Of a stretch of 6,422 nucleotides of DNA, positions 4,852 to 6,422 are shown in pieces. How positions within the stretch are numbered: position 1 is the stretch's first letter; each line of letters begins with the position of its first letter. The notes below the pieces were generated by a model that made no database searches, was not told the origin of the DNA, and saw nothing but the letters and a program-made list of their open reading frames with translations. The position numbers and the translations under genes were made by a program. This DNA is from Rubrobacter sp. (GTDB taxonomy: Bacteria; Actinomycetota; Rubrobacteria; Rubrobacterales; Rubrobacteraceae). The stretch spans positions 1 to 6,422 of the forward strand of contig JACDFX010000109.1 in the NCBI GenBank assembly GCA_013815575.1, read 5' to 3'.

Positions 4852-6177
4852 GTGGCCGGAGAGACCGGGGGAGAAGGCAACGAACAGCGCGGCCGGCTCG
4901 CCCGTGGCCGCTACAGGACCGACGTGCCGGCCAGCCCCTCGCTGGAGCGGGCGCAGGCGCGCGAGGTGGAGCGGGACGTCGAACACCTCCACGGCCCCAA
5001 ACGGGTCACTTACAGTCGGGACGAGCTCGTGGTCCTGGTCCTCGTGCGCAACGGGGGCGCCTACGTGGAGTCCTCTGTCGAGCACTACCTCTCCCTGGGA
5101 GCGAAGCACATCGTCTTTCTGGACAACGGCTCAACCGACGGCACCGTCGAGGTCCTAAAGGGTTACGGGGACGTGACCGTGCTGCGGACGGGGCTTCCGT
5201 ACAAGGAGTACAACATCGCTTTCAAACGGTACCTAATAGAGCGCTTCGGGCGGGGTCGGTGGACTCTGAGCGTGGACGTGGACGAGCTCTTTGACTACCC
5301 GTTCTCGGACGTTGTGGGGATAGAGGCCCTGTTGGGCTACCTCAACGAGAACGCCTACACGGCGGTCGTCTCCCACATGCTGGACATGTTTCCCGGGAGG
5401 CCGCTGCGCGAGGACGGCTCCCCTGCGGACGAAGGGGGCCTCAAAGAGTCGTACCGTTTCTACGACATCTCGGACGTGCGGGCACGACCTTACTCGGAGG
5501 TCGGGGACATCGGGAACGTGCTCGGCAACGAGGAGATCGAGCTACTGTGGGGCGGGGTGCATAGGAGGATTTTCGGCGGCAGCCCGCTGCTGACCAAACA
5601 CCCCCTCGTCTTTCTCGACGAGAGGCTGAAGCCCATGGACCTCTCGGACCACTGGGTCGGGAACGCCCGCGTCGCTGACTTCACCGGGCTGCTCCTGCAC
5701 TACAAGCTCGTGGACGGCATCCACGAGCAGGTGCGGCGCGAGATTGAAGTGCGCCGCGACTTGAACCTGGGTGGCAAGTACGATAGGTACTCGGGGGTGC
5801 TCCAGGAGACCCCGAGCCTCCTGATAAAGAACGCCGCCTCGAAGGAGCTGGGGAACGTCAACGACCTGGTGGGTACCCACCTCGTGACCATCTCCCGACG
5901 GTACATGGGGCTCGTCGACGAGCTCGACGAGGACCGTCCGGGGAGGCTGCTCGACGCCTTTTTCAACGCTAGGACGGAAGCGTCAGCCCTGAGAGAGGAG
6001 CTCGAGTTCACGCGCCGGCGCCGGAGCGTCGCTGAGGAGCACCTCCGGTCCATAACGGCCTCCCGTGGCTGGAAGGTCCTAGCCGCCCTCGGCCGCGTCA
6101 AGACCAGGACGAGGGACGTGCTCGACCGCCTGTGGCCCGGGAAGCCGGGTAGAGGCTCTGGAGGATCGGAGGGGTGA
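4852..6177 (+). CDS. Family-2-type glycosyltransferase (Glyco_tranf_2_4-like) with coiled-coil tail
   Basis: A 441-residue cytosolic protein without a signal peptide. Residues 1-55 are charged and not recognised. The GT-A fold begins at ELVVLVLVRNGG (58-69), continues with KHIVFLDNGSTDGT (85-98), the nucleotide-binding region, and SVDVDELFD (140-148), the DxD metal-binding site. HYKL at 283-286 is a conserved-looking late motif. The C-terminus (about 375-400) is a charged likely coiled coil, followed by SITASRGWKVLAALGRVK (400-417), a short tail often seen at the ends of polysaccharide-locus glycosyltransferases. It should transfer a sugar from an NDP-sugar to a growing glycan; donor and acceptor are unknown. 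It is transcribed away from the dehydratase-transferase cluster and converges on the sulfatase gene. Confidence 0.88.
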   Translation: MAGETGGEGNEQRGRLARGRYRTDVPASPSLERAQAREVERDVEHLHGPKRVTYSRDELVVLVLVRNGGAYVESSVEHYLSLGAKHIVFLDNGSTDGTVEVLKGYGDVTVLRTGLPYKEYNIAFKRYLIERFGRGRWTLSVDVDELFDYPFSDVVGIEALLGYLNENAYTAVVSHMLDMFPGRPLREDGSPADEGGLKESYRFYDISDVRARPYSEVGDIGNVLGNEEIELLWGGVHRRIFGGSPLLTKHPLVFLDERLKPMDLSDHWVGNARVADFTGLLLHYKLVDGIHEQVRREIEVRRDLNLGGKYDRYSGVLQETPSLLIKNAASKELGNVNDLVGTHLVTISRRYMGLVDELDEDRPGRLLDAFFNARTEASALREELEFTRRRRSVAEEHLRSITASRGWKVLAALGRVKTRTRDVLDRLWPGKPGRGSGGSEG

Positions 6178-6240
6178 GAGGGCAGATTTCGGTACGGTTC
6201 GGGCTCTCGCCTATACTCTCCGCCCAATCCCGCCGCTACC
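6178..6240. other. Convergent 63-nt gap without a clear terminator
   Basis: The gap between the glycosyltransferase TGA (6175-6177) and the sulfatase stop (6243-6241). The only inverted arms noticed are GAGAG (6176-6180) and CTCTC (6204-6208), 5 bp with a 23-nt loop and no T-run, which is too weak to call as a terminator. Confidence 0.5.
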
Positions 6241-6422
6241 CTACGGCGCGTTCTCTGCGGCCCGGTAGGTGTCGCCGGCGGCGCCCTTCATGGCCGCGAG
6301 CCTCGCCGCGAGCGCGGCCTCCTCTTCGGGTCTCCAGCCGGAGAGGTTTTCGGCCTGGTCAGGATCCGAGCGCATGTCGTAGTATTCTTTCTCGCCCGTG
6401 TCGTGCTCAGCGTACATACGGC
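6241..6422 (-). CDS. C-terminal end of a sulfatase-family hydrolase, 5' part beyond the window
   Basis: On the minus strand an open frame from the right edge (first full codon 6420-6418) gives 59 residues ending at TAG (6243-6241). It reads RMYAEHDTGEKEYYDMRSDP and goes on with DQAENLSGW. The pattern Y-x-x-G-E-x-E-(L/Y)-Y-D-x-x-x-D-P-x-x-x-x-N-L is the well-known C-terminal signature of arylsulfatase/choline-sulfatase-type enzymes. After it comes an Ala/Glu-rich helix. The catalytic Cys/Ser-x-Pro-x-Arg motif lies upstream, outside the window, so activity cannot be judged. Type I sulfatases remove sulfate esters from sugars, lipids or choline; some family members act as phosphodiesterases or phosphoglycan-modifying enzymes. 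It is convergent with the glycosyltransferase gene, so joint regulation is not implied. Confidence 0.8.
   Translation of the reverse strand, partial: RMYAEHDTGEKEYYDMRSDPDQAENLSGWRPEEEAALAARLAAMKGAAGDTYRAAENAP

Overview
The window reads as part of a cell-envelope glycan (capsule, O-antigen-like or wall polysaccharide) locus from a high-GC bacterium. GC is roughly 65-75% in most genes. Arginine AGG and isoleucine ATA codons are unusually frequent for such a GC-rich genome. That habit, the family mix and the leaderless-looking start of one gene suggest a deep-branching actinobacterium such as Rubrobacter. This assignment is inference and rests on no database search.

Layout. Six genes lie on the minus strand and read right to left. 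They are a small lipoprotein (4709-4239), an atypical SDR-family NAD(P)-binding protein (4190-3303), a VapB-type ribbon-helix-helix antitoxin (3263-2997), a VapC-type PIN toxin (2986-2576), a WecA/WbpL-type polyprenyl-phosphate sugar-1-phosphate transferase (2563-1577), and a membrane CapD/WbpM/PglF-type nucleotide-sugar 4,6-dehydratase that runs off the left edge (1401 to <1). A 142-nt divergent region (4710-4851) separates them from a plus-strand family-2-type glycosyltransferase (4852-6177). A convergent minus-strand gene enters from the right edge; only its last 59 codons are present, and they look like a sulfatase C-terminus (>6422-6241).

How the genes fit together. The dehydratase would make a UDP-4-keto-6-deoxy-HexNAc. 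A reductase or epimerase would finish the sugar, and the SDR gene is a candidate for that step although it lacks the usual catalytic Tyr. The WecA/WbpL-like protein would load the sugar-1-phosphate on undecaprenyl phosphate, and the glycosyltransferase would extend the chain. This resembles the WbpK-WbpL-WbpM logic of Pseudomonas O-antigen assembly.

The most unusual point is a complete vapBC module placed between the SDR gene and the initiating transferase. The toxin stop codon overlaps the purine-rich ribosome site of the transferase, so the two look translationally linked. Upstream of vapB are two 12-bp palindromes sharing the pattern TGnnGCACnnCA, 16 bp centre to centre, which look like operators. 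A perfect 32-nt palindrome sits between the transferase and the dehydratase.

No tRNA, rRNA, CRISPR array, transposase or phage gene was recognised. Every gap between genes is shorter than 180 bases.
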